Shown one piece after another: positions 1 through 5,917 of a stretch of 9,462 nucleotides of DNA. How positions within the stretch are numbered: the first letter of the stretch is position 1; each line of letters begins with the position of its first letter. The DNA is from JAVHQB01 sp049299915 (GTDB taxonomy: Bacteria > Patescibacteriota > Minisyncoccia > UBA6257 > JAVHQB01). A program made the translations under genes and the position numbers. The notes beneath the pieces are model-generated. The model was not told the origin of the DNA and did not search any database. It was given only the letters and a program-made list of their open reading frames with translations. The stretch is from the NCBI GenBank assembly GCA_049299915.1, contig JBAQYG010000042.1:1-9462 (forward strand). The letters are read 5' to 3'.

Positions 1-619
1 CATTAGGAGTATCTATACAAGAACCCCAACCAGTGCCGTAGGCATTACAGGTTTTGGTGCCACCACAGTTTTCGGAGGTAGTACAGTAATTAGTTGTGCC
101 TGGAGTGCAGACCTGAGTGATGATGGGTACGGTAGTTATAAATCTAGTATTGGATACACCAATAGCGTTCATCATTAATTGAGAATAAACAGTGTCTTTA
201 GCATACACCCAGATTTTACAGTATTTTTGATTTGGTACCTGCCAATTAATAGATTGGCTACCTGCAGGTGTATTACCAATATGAAAATCATAGGTAGAGA
301 TACCTACATCTTGAGTATCGCTACAGCCAGAATAAACTTCATAATGATTTATTTCATTAACAGCTCCAGAGATATTAGACCAAGAAATTGGTACAATACT
401 TCCAGGAGCAAGATAACCAAGGCCTCCACCAGGACCATTATCAGTATAACTACCAACTGTAATACTGCCGATAGTTATCGTACAGGGAACCTTAGTGGTA
501 GTACCGTTGTAGCAATCGTTGGTACTGATTGTTAAGGCATTAGCTTCAACGGCAAATAAGCCAATAGAAATAAGGCTTAAAGCAGAAACTAACAAAATGT
601 TTCTAAATATTTTTTTCAT
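1..619 (-). CDS. Secreted Cys-rich surface protein, C-terminus cut off by window edge
   Basis: An open frame runs from ATG at 619 to the left edge without a stop, giving 206 visible codons. Residues 1-28 look like a Sec signal peptide: a basic start (MKKIFRN), a hydrophobic core, and an A-N-A cleavage site. Residues about 75-145 contain Trp80, a YEVY strand and a KIWVYAKD strand, which suggests a beta-sandwich (Fn3/Ig-like) domain; this is inference. From residue 171 there is a Cys-rich module with Cys at 171, 179, 185, 191 and 201, with CGGTKTC and WGSC motifs. It resembles repeat modules seen in surface proteins of myxobacteria and CPR bacteria, and more copies may lie beyond the edge. Further Cys at 36, 46, 99 and 134 suggest disulfides, so folding outside the cytoplasm. 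The gene has its own promoter (663-691), a leader of about 37 nt and no Shine-Dalgarno. Specific function not recognised. Confidence 0.8.
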   Translation of the reverse strand, partial: MKKIFRNILLVSALSLISIGLFAVEANALTISTNDCYNGTTTKVPCTITIGSITVGSYTDNGPGGGLGYLAPGSIVPISWSNISGAVNEINHYEVYSGCSDTQDVGISTYDFHIGNTPAGSQSINWQVPNQKYCKIWVYAKDTVYSQLMMNAIGVSNTRFITTVPIITQVCTPGTTNYCTTSENCGGTKTCNAYGTGWGSCIDTPN

Positions 620-662
620 ATATTTTTAATTTAAAAATCTATTAAATTTAACGTATAATTGT

Positions 663-691
663 ATAATACCATACATATATTATATTGTCAA
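663..691 (-). promoter_or_regulatory. Promoter of the secreted Cys-rich protein gene
   Basis: On the minus strand, TTGACA (691-686) is a perfect -35. After a 17-nt spacer comes TATTAT (668-663), preceded by TG plus one base, an extended -10. The predicted start is near 656, giving a leader of about 37 nt before ATG 619. Confidence 0.7.
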
Positions 692-733
692 TAGAGATTG
701 GTATTACCTAGAATTCGACTATATTATTTTTTC

Positions 734-762
734 TGAACATTTGAAACGCTAAATGTTATAAT
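734..762 (+). promoter_or_regulatory. Upstream promoter candidate for the CAP-sortase pair
   Basis: A perfect TATAAT (757-762) is preceded by TG plus one base (extended -10), with a weak -35 TGAACA (734-739) 17 nt upstream. The predicted start is near 769. An inverted repeat (736-757) covers the spacer and the first base of the -10, so this promoter could be controlled by a bound protein; that is inference. Confidence 0.45.
736..757. repeat. Inverted repeat overlapping a promoter
   Basis: AACATTT (736-742) and AAATGTT (751-757) are perfect inverse copies separated by 8 nt (GAAACGCT). With no U-tract following, a terminator is unlikely. The position over the spacer of the 734-762 promoter is what one expects of an operator. 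Confidence 0.4.
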
Positions 763-773
763 AAAAAGAGTTC

Positions 774-802
774 TTGACTTTTTGATTAACATATTATATT
801 AT
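774..802 (+). promoter_or_regulatory. Main promoter of the CAP-sortase pair
   Basis: TTGACT (774-779), a 17-nt spacer, and TATTAT (797-802) match sigma-70 consensus well. The predicted start is near 809, which places the ATG at 862 about 53 nt downstream and an in-frame TTG at 820 about 11 nt downstream. Confidence 0.65.
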
Positions 803-861
803 AACTTAGAGTAAATGATTTGTCAATACATGTTTGCAAATGCTTATTTAAAGCCCTCCCT

Positions 862-1869
862 ATGTTTTTAAATAAAATAATAAAAAAATACAATCGACTA
901 ATATTATCCCTTTTAACAGATAAGGCTGTTTCTATTTATGTTTTGGTATTCCTTTTTACAGGGATCTTTCTTAATTTGAGTTGGCTTTACATTACTAAAA
1001 CCCAAATGTTTGCCGATATTTCAGGTAATCTTATTGTAGAGATGACCAATCAAACTAGGGTGAAGGAAGGTCTTAATGCTCTCGAAGTGAATCCAGAACT
1101 GTCTGCTGCTGCTGCTGCCAAAGCTGAAGATATGATTAAAAATGGTTATTTTGCTCACTTTAGTCCTACAAACGTATCTCCTTGGTTCTGGATAAAACAG
1201 AATGGTTATAATTATAAATATGCTGGTGAAAATTTGGCTATGAATTTTGGCGAAACAGACCAGGTAATTAATGGTTGGTTAAATTCACCTACTCACAAAG
1301 CTAATTTGTTAAATAGTAAGTATCAAGATATTGGAGTTGCTGTTTTAAGCGGCCAAGTTAATGGTCAAAGTAGGGTAGTAGTTGTTCAAATGTTTGGTTC
1401 TCCCAAAGTTGCTTCTAATAGTATTATTCCTAAGGCTGAAGCAGCTGCCGTTACTTCTACCACTACGCGAGCTGTCCCTACAACAACTACTTTGAAAATG
1501 GTCACTACAACAGAGCCAATTACCCTAGAAACCACTAGCACCACCTTAATAGTTACTACTACAACGGAATCCACTGGAAAGCTAATAGGGGTAGAAACTG
1601 AGTCTAATGGGGGGACACCTTTAACTCAAGGAGCTTTAGCTGGTGCTATGAAATTGGGGGGAGTTCGTAAAATTAACCTTACGTTAACCGCCGTATTTTG
1701 GAGCCTTCTAGGTTTTCTTGGTTTAGGAGTGTTAGGCCAAAGCTTAATAACCAAAAATACCGAAAGTATTCTTGTGGGTAAATTGATTATTGTCTTTGTA
1801 GTTGCTCTTTCTTATACATTTGTAAGCCGAGGATTCTTCTTTTCCCCGACATTAATTATGACGGCTTAA
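862..1869 (+). CDS. Membrane-anchored CAP/SCP-domain (YkwD-like) extracellular protein with Thr-rich stalk
   Basis: The 335-aa product has an N-terminal membrane helix (residues 22-44), a CAP domain (about 55-182), a Thr-rich linker (198-238) and two C-terminal hydrophobic helices (274-296 and 303-322). CAP signatures are visible: His99 in YFAHFSP, Glu123 in AGENLA, and His145 in NSPTHKANLL followed by DIGVAV; these are the usual cavity residues. Bacterial CAP proteins of this type are extracellular, but their biochemical role is mostly unknown. I chose ATG 862 because it is followed by a basic segment and then the first helix. An in-frame TTG at 820 would add 14 residues (MSIHVCKCLFKALP) and cannot be excluded; neither has a Shine-Dalgarno. 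The gene is followed after 6 nt by the sortase gene, with which it is surely co-transcribed. No LPxTG-type motif is visible, so it may not be a sortase substrate. Confidence 0.88.
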   Translation: MFLNKIIKKYNRLILSLLTDKAVSIYVLVFLFTGIFLNLSWLYITKTQMFADISGNLIVEMTNQTRVKEGLNALEVNPELSAAAAAKAEDMIKNGYFAHFSPTNVSPWFWIKQNGYNYKYAGENLAMNFGETDQVINGWLNSPTHKANLLNSKYQDIGVAVLSGQVNGQSRVVVVQMFGSPKVASNSIIPKAEAAAVTSTTTRAVPTTTTLKMVTTTEPITLETTSTTLIVTTTTESTGKLIGVETESNGGTPLTQGALAGAMKLGGVRKINLTLTAVFWSLLGFLGLGVLGQSLITKNTESILVGKLIIVFVVALSYTFVSRGFFFSPTLIMTA

Positions 1870-1875
1870 GTTTTT

Positions 1876-3000
1876 ATGCAAAAATCTTTTCAAGGATTAA
1901 AAACTATACTTATTGTTTTTATTAGTTTTTTTATAATAGCCTTTTTAATATTAAGTGGCCGTTCATTTTTTAGTATAGTTAATTACCAGATAAAAGATAT
2001 TTATCATTATTTTATTTTCGAAATTAGTCGGCCAGTAAACTTATCTTTAATTAATCCAAACAATATTAATTCATGGGAATTCTATAAATTGAATAGTCAA
2101 CAAAACATAGTAGAAACTTATTTGGACAAAATAACAGAAGAAAATAAAAATAACGTTTTTATTCCTTCGATTACTTCAACTATTCCTTTACCAACTACAA
2201 CTACACACGAAGCCATTAGCACTCAGACTACCAATACCACAAGGGTAGCTAATACGAGCACTACTACTGTCTACAAAACTACTACTAGTAGTATCAAGAA
2301 ACCAACGATTACGACCACTATTACGACTAAACCCTTGCCGAGCATTTCTAATTTTTTTAATATATTTGCTTACCTACGCTCCATCTTGCCCGTTTTCCCT
2401 ATATTTTCTAACGCCTCAAGTACAACAAAAGTTATTACGACTACCATCACATCTGAAGCCAATAACACAATAGCTACTACCACAAAACCTCATCCCATTA
2501 TTGTATCAAGTGAGGAAAATAATTCATGGAAGGAATTAATAGTTAAATATCCAAATAAAGATTTTGTTTTTATTCCTCAATTTAATGTACAAGCACCCCT
2601 TCTATCACCCAAAACAAAAAATTTAGATTTAATTTATAAAGATTTAAGAAGCGGAGTAGTTCTGTTTCCAGGCACTGCCAATCCTGGCAGTGGTTACTCT
2701 GTTATTTTAGGTCATAGCTCGGCTTATCCTTGGGACCCAGGGGATTATCGTTCAGTTTTTTCTCTCTTAAATAAATTAAATTACGGCGATCCCTTCTTTG
2801 TTTACTATCAAGGCCAAATTTACGCTTTTAAAGTAGTCGCCAAAAAAATATTCGTTCCTCTTAAAAAAGATGACGGTATTACCACCGCGCAAGCATTACC
2901 ACCAAGAAATAAACCAACAGTTATACTCCAAAGTTGCTGGCCCGTAGGAGTCAGTTCTAAAAGAATGGCCGTTCAAGGAGAACTGATTACAGAAAATTAA
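1876..3000 (+). CDS. Sortase-family transpeptidase on a Thr-rich stalk
   Basis: The 374-aa protein has a membrane helix at residues 9-27, a long region ending in Thr-rich stretches (about 100-158 and 181-204), and a C-terminal sortase domain (about 228-374). Catalytic residues are visible: His280 in VILGHSS, Cys354 in ILQSCWP, and Arg363 in SSKRMAVQGEL. Sortases cleave a sorting motif on secreted proteins and join them to another amine at the cell surface. Typical single-anchor sortases are about 200-250 aa, so the insertion of over 180 residues between anchor and enzyme is unusual and may hold the active site away from the membrane. A hydrophobic patch (159-178) splits the stalk. The class is uncertain, nearest in look to class D/E. 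The preceding CAP gene is 6 nt upstream and has a similar linker. No Shine-Dalgarno precedes the ATG. Transcription ends at the hairpin at 3000-3024. Confidence 0.9.
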   Translation: MQKSFQGLKTILIVFISFFIIAFLILSGRSFFSIVNYQIKDIYHYFIFEISRPVNLSLINPNNINSWEFYKLNSQQNIVETYLDKITEENKNNVFIPSITSTIPLPTTTTHEAISTQTTNTTRVANTSTTTVYKTTTSSIKKPTITTTITTKPLPSISNFFNIFAYLRSILPVFPIFSNASSTTKVITTTITSEANNTIATTTKPHPIIVSSEENNSWKELIVKYPNKDFVFIPQFNVQAPLLSPKTKNLDLIYKDLRSGVVLFPGTANPGSGYSVILGHSSAYPWDPGDYRSVFSLLNKLNYGDPFFVYYQGQIYAFKVVAKKIFVPLKKDDGITTAQALPPRNKPTVILQSCWPVGVSSKRMAVQGELITEN

Positions 3001-3024
3001 AAAACGCCCTAAATGGGCGTTTTT
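3000..3024. terminator. Bidirectional intrinsic terminator between sortase and htrA
   Basis: AAAAACGCCC (3000-3009) and GGGCGTTTTT (3015-3024) form a 10-bp perfect stem with loop TAAAT. The run of T on the right and of A on the left gives a U-tract in both directions. It serves both converging genes and overlaps the last base of the sortase stop codon and the htrA stop codon (3023-3025). Confidence 0.88.
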
Positions 3025-4075
3025 AAGATAAAGAAAAAGTCCCTTTTAACTTTAATATTTTCCCCTCTCTCATTATCGTAAATATTAAATTAGCATTTAC
3101 TTCTACTTTTTCAACAATAGTTTCTGGTAAAGTGTCTAAAGTAATTTTTTTATTATTGATAACCATTATAATATCTCCTCTCTTAATACCAATTCTATTG
3201 GCCAAACCATCTGGGTCAATATTTTCTTCTTGATTATCACATTCAAAGGGAATATAGGCTCCTGCACTAATTTGAAAATGATGCTTCTCTTTGAGCTCTG
3301 AATTAAGAATTATGTATTTAAAACCCAAAGATCTTTGGATTAATTTTCCATATTTTTGAAAATCATGCCAAGCCCTAATGGCTTTATTAGAGGGGATTGC
3401 GAAACCAATGTTTTCTACTCCTATAATAGCTACAGCATTAATACCGATCACGTCTCCCTTTAAATCTATTAAGGGTCCACCAGAATTTCCTGGATTAATA
3501 GCCGCATCTGTTTGAATAAGACCCATTATTTTTTGAGTCTCGTTTTTACCTAAAGTATTAATAGTATCGGCAGTCACATAACGCGACAATCCAGAAATAA
3601 TGCCTCTGGAAACCGTATTTTGAAACTCACCCAAGGCGTTGCCTATGGCAACTATCGTTTGCCCCAATCTGAGCTTACTGGAATCTCCCAACCAAAGATA
3701 AGGTGTTTTATGTGCTTCTATTTTTAGAAAAGCTAAATCATTTATTTCGTCTATAGCTAAAATTTTAGCTGGATATTCTTTGTCGTTCCAAATAACAGTG
3801 TAAGCCGAAGTAGAATCAGCTACAACATGGCGATTAGTGAGTACTGTTCCATTTTGATCTATGAAAAAACCAGAACAACCAGCCAATTTGACCATGCCGT
3901 TTTCATCTATTTTTTCATTAGTTCCTAAATAATTAAAAACAGGTGAATTATATTGCCAAGCATTTTCACCCAACTCTTTTTCTATAAGAGAAATGTGTTT
4001 AGTCACCAAAATTCCCACTACGGCTGGGATAGATTTTTCGGCTGCTCTTATAGTTAAAGAATATTCGCTACGCAT
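3023..4075 (-). CDS. htrA: HtrA/DegP-type trypsin-like serine protease with PDZ domain
   Basis: The 350-aa protein carries the full trypsin-like triad: His83 in LTNRHVV, Asp113 in NDLAFLKI and Ser198 in NPGNSGGPL. A single C-terminal PDZ domain follows (about 245-345), including GIKRGDIIMVINNKKI. HtrA proteases degrade or chaperone misfolded proteins, usually outside the cytoplasm. Here no signal peptide or membrane helix is visible: residues 1-25 (MRSEYSLTIRAAEKSIPAVV...) are not a hydrophobic anchor, and the upstream gene's in-frame TAA lies two codons before the ATG, so the gene cannot be extended. The enzyme may therefore be cytoplasmic or lack a family-typical N-terminus. A weak AAGGA lies 10 nt before the start, inside the end of the preceding gene, suggesting coupled translation. 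Last gene of its transcript, ending in the 3000-3024 terminator. Confidence 0.92.
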   Translation of the reverse strand: MRSEYSLTIRAAEKSIPAVVGILVTKHISLIEKELGENAWQYNSPVFNYLGTNEKIDENGMVKLAGCSGFFIDQNGTVLTNRHVVADSTSAYTVIWNDKEYPAKILAIDEINDLAFLKIEAHKTPYLWLGDSSKLRLGQTIVAIGNALGEFQNTVSRGIISGLSRYVTADTINTLGKNETQKIMGLIQTDAAINPGNSGGPLIDLKGDVIGINAVAIIGVENIGFAIPSNKAIRAWHDFQKYGKLIQRSLGFKYIILNSELKEKHHFQISAGAYIPFECDNQEENIDPDGLANRIGIKRGDIIMVINNKKITLDTLPETIVEKVEVNANLIFTIMREGKILKLKGTFSLS

Positions 4076-4081
4076 AATTAA

Positions 4082-4660
4082 TTATTCCTTACAACAATCA
4101 ATAGCTTTAGCCAAGACCTTGCCTAAACTTTCTAAGAAATTCAATTTTTTACCATTATCATTTTGCTTTGAAGGAATTTTTTCTTCGGATTCATCTTTCA
4201 AAGAATCTTCGTCCATGTCATCGTCATCGTCTTTAGCATCAATATCTTCTACATCCATTAATTTAAGGTTTAACCCCCAGAATAAAGAATAGAGTTGATA
4301 GGCTTTTTTAAATAACTCAGTTGCACCCTCTTTGTCACCCTTACCCAGAGCTTTTGTGCCCACCTCTTCTAAACGCATAGTACCGGCTAAAAGGTGCTTA
4401 GAAATACACCAGATTTCTCCTTCAGGATTCTTAACTATTTTTCCCAGAAGTTCTTTACGCATAGCCCTAACTTCATTGAGCAAATCTAAATATTTTGGAT
4501 TTTCAGTCTTTTGGGCAGTAAAGAATAAATGCTCTTCAATGCTAATTAAATTCATCACCGCGATGCTTAAATCTTCATCAGAAGATAGATCAAATTTTTG
4601 ACTATTTTGTACTGCAGAAATTTTATCCATCAACTCCTTTATTTTTATATTATCATTCAT
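4082..4660 (-). CDS. Unrecognised mainly helical protein with acidic tract
   Basis: I do not recognise a named family for this 192-aa protein. It has no signal peptide or membrane helix, so it is probably cytoplasmic. Residues 30-135 read as amphipathic helices (EEHLFFTAQK, YLDLLNEVRAMRKELL, GATELFKKAYQLYSLFWGLN); the last pair resembles a TPR-like helical hairpin, which is inference. Residues 137-161 are strongly acidic, with five consecutive Asp (144-148). The C-terminus (172-192) is a predicted amphipathic helix ending in a Cys pair (Cys189-Cys190). The gene lies 17 nt after the paired-Cys membrane protein and 6 nt before htrA, so the three form a likely transcription unit. The start at ATG 4660 has no Shine-Dalgarno. 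A role together with the membrane protein or protease is possible but only from context. Confidence 0.75.
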   Translation of the reverse strand: MNDNIKIKELMDKISAVQNSQKFDLSSDEDLSIAVMNLISIEEHLFFTAQKTENPKYLDLLNEVRAMRKELLGKIVKNPEGEIWCISKHLLAGTMRLEEVGTKALGKGDKEGATELFKKAYQLYSLFWGLNLKLMDVEDIDAKDDDDDMDEDSLKDESEEKIPSKQNDNGKKLNFLESLGKVLAKAIDCCKE

Positions 4661-4677
4661 ATGAAAAGATTTTAAAA

Positions 4678-5220
4678 TTAACCAGCTATTTGAATCTTAC
4701 AGAGAGGTGAACAATAAAGAAGATAACTAGCAAGCAGAAGGAGAGTCACTGGAATAATAACTTTCTGATATGGGAAAAGCGCTTTACCAGCTCGTTTCCA
4801 TCTCAGTAATTTATCTATGATAATTGATAGTCCAAAAACCACGAGTCCTATAACCATACCTACGAGCAGTTTATCCATACCCCAGACCTTTCTTAAAGGG
4901 TCACCAATTATTTTGAAATAATAAAGCGGCCAAATAACTAAAACACCTGTTAAAGATAAAAATATGATATCTCGCACGAGAATCTGATGGCTAGTTTTAT
5001 TTTTGCGTACAAGAGAGCTGTTGTACCATAGGATTCCAGCAAATAATAAAGCTCCTAACCATGTACCAGTTATTAGGTCATCTATACCAAGCCAACGAGA
5101 GAGGCCTAGACCAGCAGCTATCGCTATAGTGCAAACAGGACAGACGGCTTTAGCCGAAAGAGCACTTAATGGTAGAACAACTATACTTAATATTAATGCT
5201 CGAGTAATTTTTTTGTTCAT
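4678..5220 (-). CDS. Four-helix membrane protein with outward CPVC and CSPLC motifs
   Basis: The 180-aa product starts with a signal-like segment (1-25, ending LSAKA), followed by CPVC (Cys27, Cys30). Four hydrophobic helices follow at about 47-63, 76-98, 111-132 and 146-168. It ends with CSPLC (Cys170, Cys174). The basic loops (RKNKTSHQ and RWKRAGKALFPYQK) fall between helices 1-2 and 3-4, which by the positive-inside rule places both Cys motifs on the outer face. Facing CxxC/CxxxC pairs suggest thiol-disulfide exchange or metal binding; this is inference, as I cannot name the family. I start at ATG 5220 because the only longer option, TTG 5235, lies against a TATAAT (5237-5242) that would be the -10 of this gene. 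It lies 31 nt after tRNA-Leu and 17 nt before the acidic helical protein gene. Confidence 0.8.
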   Translation of the reverse strand: MNKKITRALILSIVVLPLSALSAKAVCPVCTIAIAAGLGLSRWLGIDDLITGTWLGALLFAGILWYNSSLVRKNKTSHQILVRDIIFLSLTGVLVIWPLYYFKIIGDPLRKVWGMDKLLVGMVIGLVVFGLSIIIDKLLRWKRAGKALFPYQKVIIPVTLLLLASYLLYCSPLCKIQIAG

Positions 5221-5236
5221 GGAGAAGGTAAACAAA

Positions 5237-5242
5237 ATTATA
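5237..5242 (-). promoter_or_regulatory. Perfect -10 box just after tRNA-Leu
   Basis: TATAAT on the minus strand (5242-5237) lies 17 nt before ATG 5220, predicting a start near 5230 and a leader of about 10 nt. No good -35 exists; the matching position falls inside the T-arm of tRNA-Leu. It may be a weak promoter, or the gene may depend on transcription through the tRNA. Confidence 0.35.
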
Positions 5243-5251
5243 AACTATTAG

Positions 5252-5333
5252 TGCCCGGGGAGGGACTCGAACCCTCAAGTCTTACGACATACGCACCTCA
5301 AACGTACGCGTATACCAATTCCGCCACCCGGGC
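5252..5333 (-). tRNA. trnL-GAG: tRNA-Leu (anticodon GAG)
   Basis: The 82-nt gene folds as a type II tRNA: acceptor GCCCGGG/CCCGGGC (7 bp), D-stem GCG/CGC, anticodon stem TACGT/GCGTA with loop TTGAGGT, a long variable arm with stem GTC/GAC, and T-stem GAGGG/CCCTC with loop TTCGAGT. The anticodon GAG reads CUC and CUU. The discriminator is A, as leucyl-tRNA synthetase requires. No CCA is encoded (CTA follows). It lies downstream of the rplS terminator; no strong own promoter is visible. Confidence 0.95.
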
Positions 5334-5385
5334 AAAACTTACTTTGATATTATTAACATAATACTGGCTTTAATTCAACTTAAAA

Positions 5386-5401
5386 AGCCCCTTACGGGGC
5401 T
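5386..5401 (-). terminator. Intrinsic terminator of rplS
   Basis: AGCCCC (5386-5391) and GGGGCT (5396-5401) form a 6-bp stem with a 4-nt loop. In the minus direction the stem is followed by TTTTTA (5386-5381). It lies 5 nt after the rplS stop codon. Confidence 0.85.
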
Positions 5402-5405
5402 CTTC

Positions 5406-5837
5406 TTATTCTGTTTTAGTTTCTTCCTTTGGTTCTTCTTTAGTTTCCTTTTTTGGAGTAGTATCTCCTTGTGGTACGTTTAAAGTATTTTTAAGGGCAG
5501 CTCTAATTTGTTTCTGAGACCTCTCTCTAATGTAATATAATTTAGCCCTTCTGACTCTAGATTTCTGAAGAATTTCAATCTTTTCAACATTAGCAGTCAT
5601 GAGGGGGATAATCCATTCAATACCTACACCCTCTACTACTTTTCTAATTGTAATAGAAGCACCTGGTTCACGACCGTGTTTGGTAGCGATAACAAGGCCC
5701 TCTACTCTTTGTAAGCGGTCCTTTTTACCCTCTTTAATGCGTTGAGTGATTCTAACCATCATGCCAGTACGTATCTCTGGCCATTTGGAAGAATCAAACT
5801 TCTTTTTAATGTCTTCAATAGTAATTTTTTTGACCAT
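5406..5837 (-). CDS. rplS: 50S ribosomal protein L19
   Basis: The 143-aa product matches L19 across its length: RTGMMVRITQRIKEGKKDR, then RVEGLVIATKHGREPGASIT, the GVGIEWIIPLM segment, VEKIEILQKSRVRRAKLYYI and RERSQKQIRAALKN. L19 sits at the 30S-50S interface of the large subunit. The E. coli protein is 115 aa; here there is an extra Lys/Glu-rich tail (about 119-143, with repeated KEE) that is low in complexity and probably disordered. The start ATG 5837 has no Shine-Dalgarno. It has its own extended -10 promoter (5879-5907) and its own terminator, so it appears monocistronic. In many bacteria rplS follows rpsP-rimM-trmD; that arrangement is absent here, and the upstream neighbour is a pseudouridine synthase gene. 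Confidence 0.95.
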   Translation of the reverse strand: MVKKITIEDIKKKFDSSKWPEIRTGMMVRITQRIKEGKKDRLQRVEGLVIATKHGREPGASITIRKVVEGVGIEWIIPLMTANVEKIEILQKSRVRRAKLYYIRERSQKQIRAALKNTLNVPQGDTTPKKETKEEPKEETKTE

Positions 5838-5878
5838 AAAATCTAATAAAATAAGCGAATCATCTCAAAAGCTGACGT

Positions 5879-5907
5879 ATGTTAGCATAAACAGTATATT
5901 TTGCCAA
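5879..5907 (-). promoter_or_regulatory. Promoter of rplS
   Basis: On the minus strand TTGGCA (5907-5902), a 17-nt spacer, and TAACAT (5884-5879) preceded by TGC, an extended -10. The predicted start is near 5872, giving a leader of about 35 nt. It lies wholly in the gap between rluD and rplS. Confidence 0.65.
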
Positions 5908-5917
5908 GTATTTATGA

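Larger units (their letters stand above)
620..861. other. Divergent intergenic control region
   Basis: This 242-nt AT-rich gap separates two divergent genes for exported proteins. It holds one minus-strand promoter (663-691), two plus-strand promoter candidates (734-762 and 774-802) and a 7-bp inverted repeat (736-757). I see no small gene or RNA gene in it. Confidence 0.6.

Noticed and set aside
179..535. Plus-strand 118-aa open frame
   Set aside because: It is the shadow of the minus-strand secreted protein, which has a signal peptide, ordered Cys pattern and promoter; this frame has no domain sense.
820..861. TTG start at 820 for the CAP protein
   Set aside because: It would add 14 residues without a hydrophobic or conserved feature; ATG 862 gives the usual basic segment before the first helix. 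Not fully excluded.
1386..1574. Minus-strand 62-aa open frame
   Set aside because: It is the reverse of the Thr-rich codon tract (ACT/ACA read backwards as Val codons).
1600..1660. Sortase signal in the CAP protein (PLTQG region)
   Set aside because: It lacks the LPxTG-like pattern and is followed by two membrane helices, not by one helix and a basic tail.
2185..2500. Repetitive ACT/ACA tracts as a repeat array or CRISPR
   Set aside because: No regular unit or spacer; it is low-complexity coding for Thr-rich linkers in frame.
3993..4601. Plus-strand open frames of 99 and 89 aa
   Set aside because: Both are antisense shadows of htrA and the helical protein.
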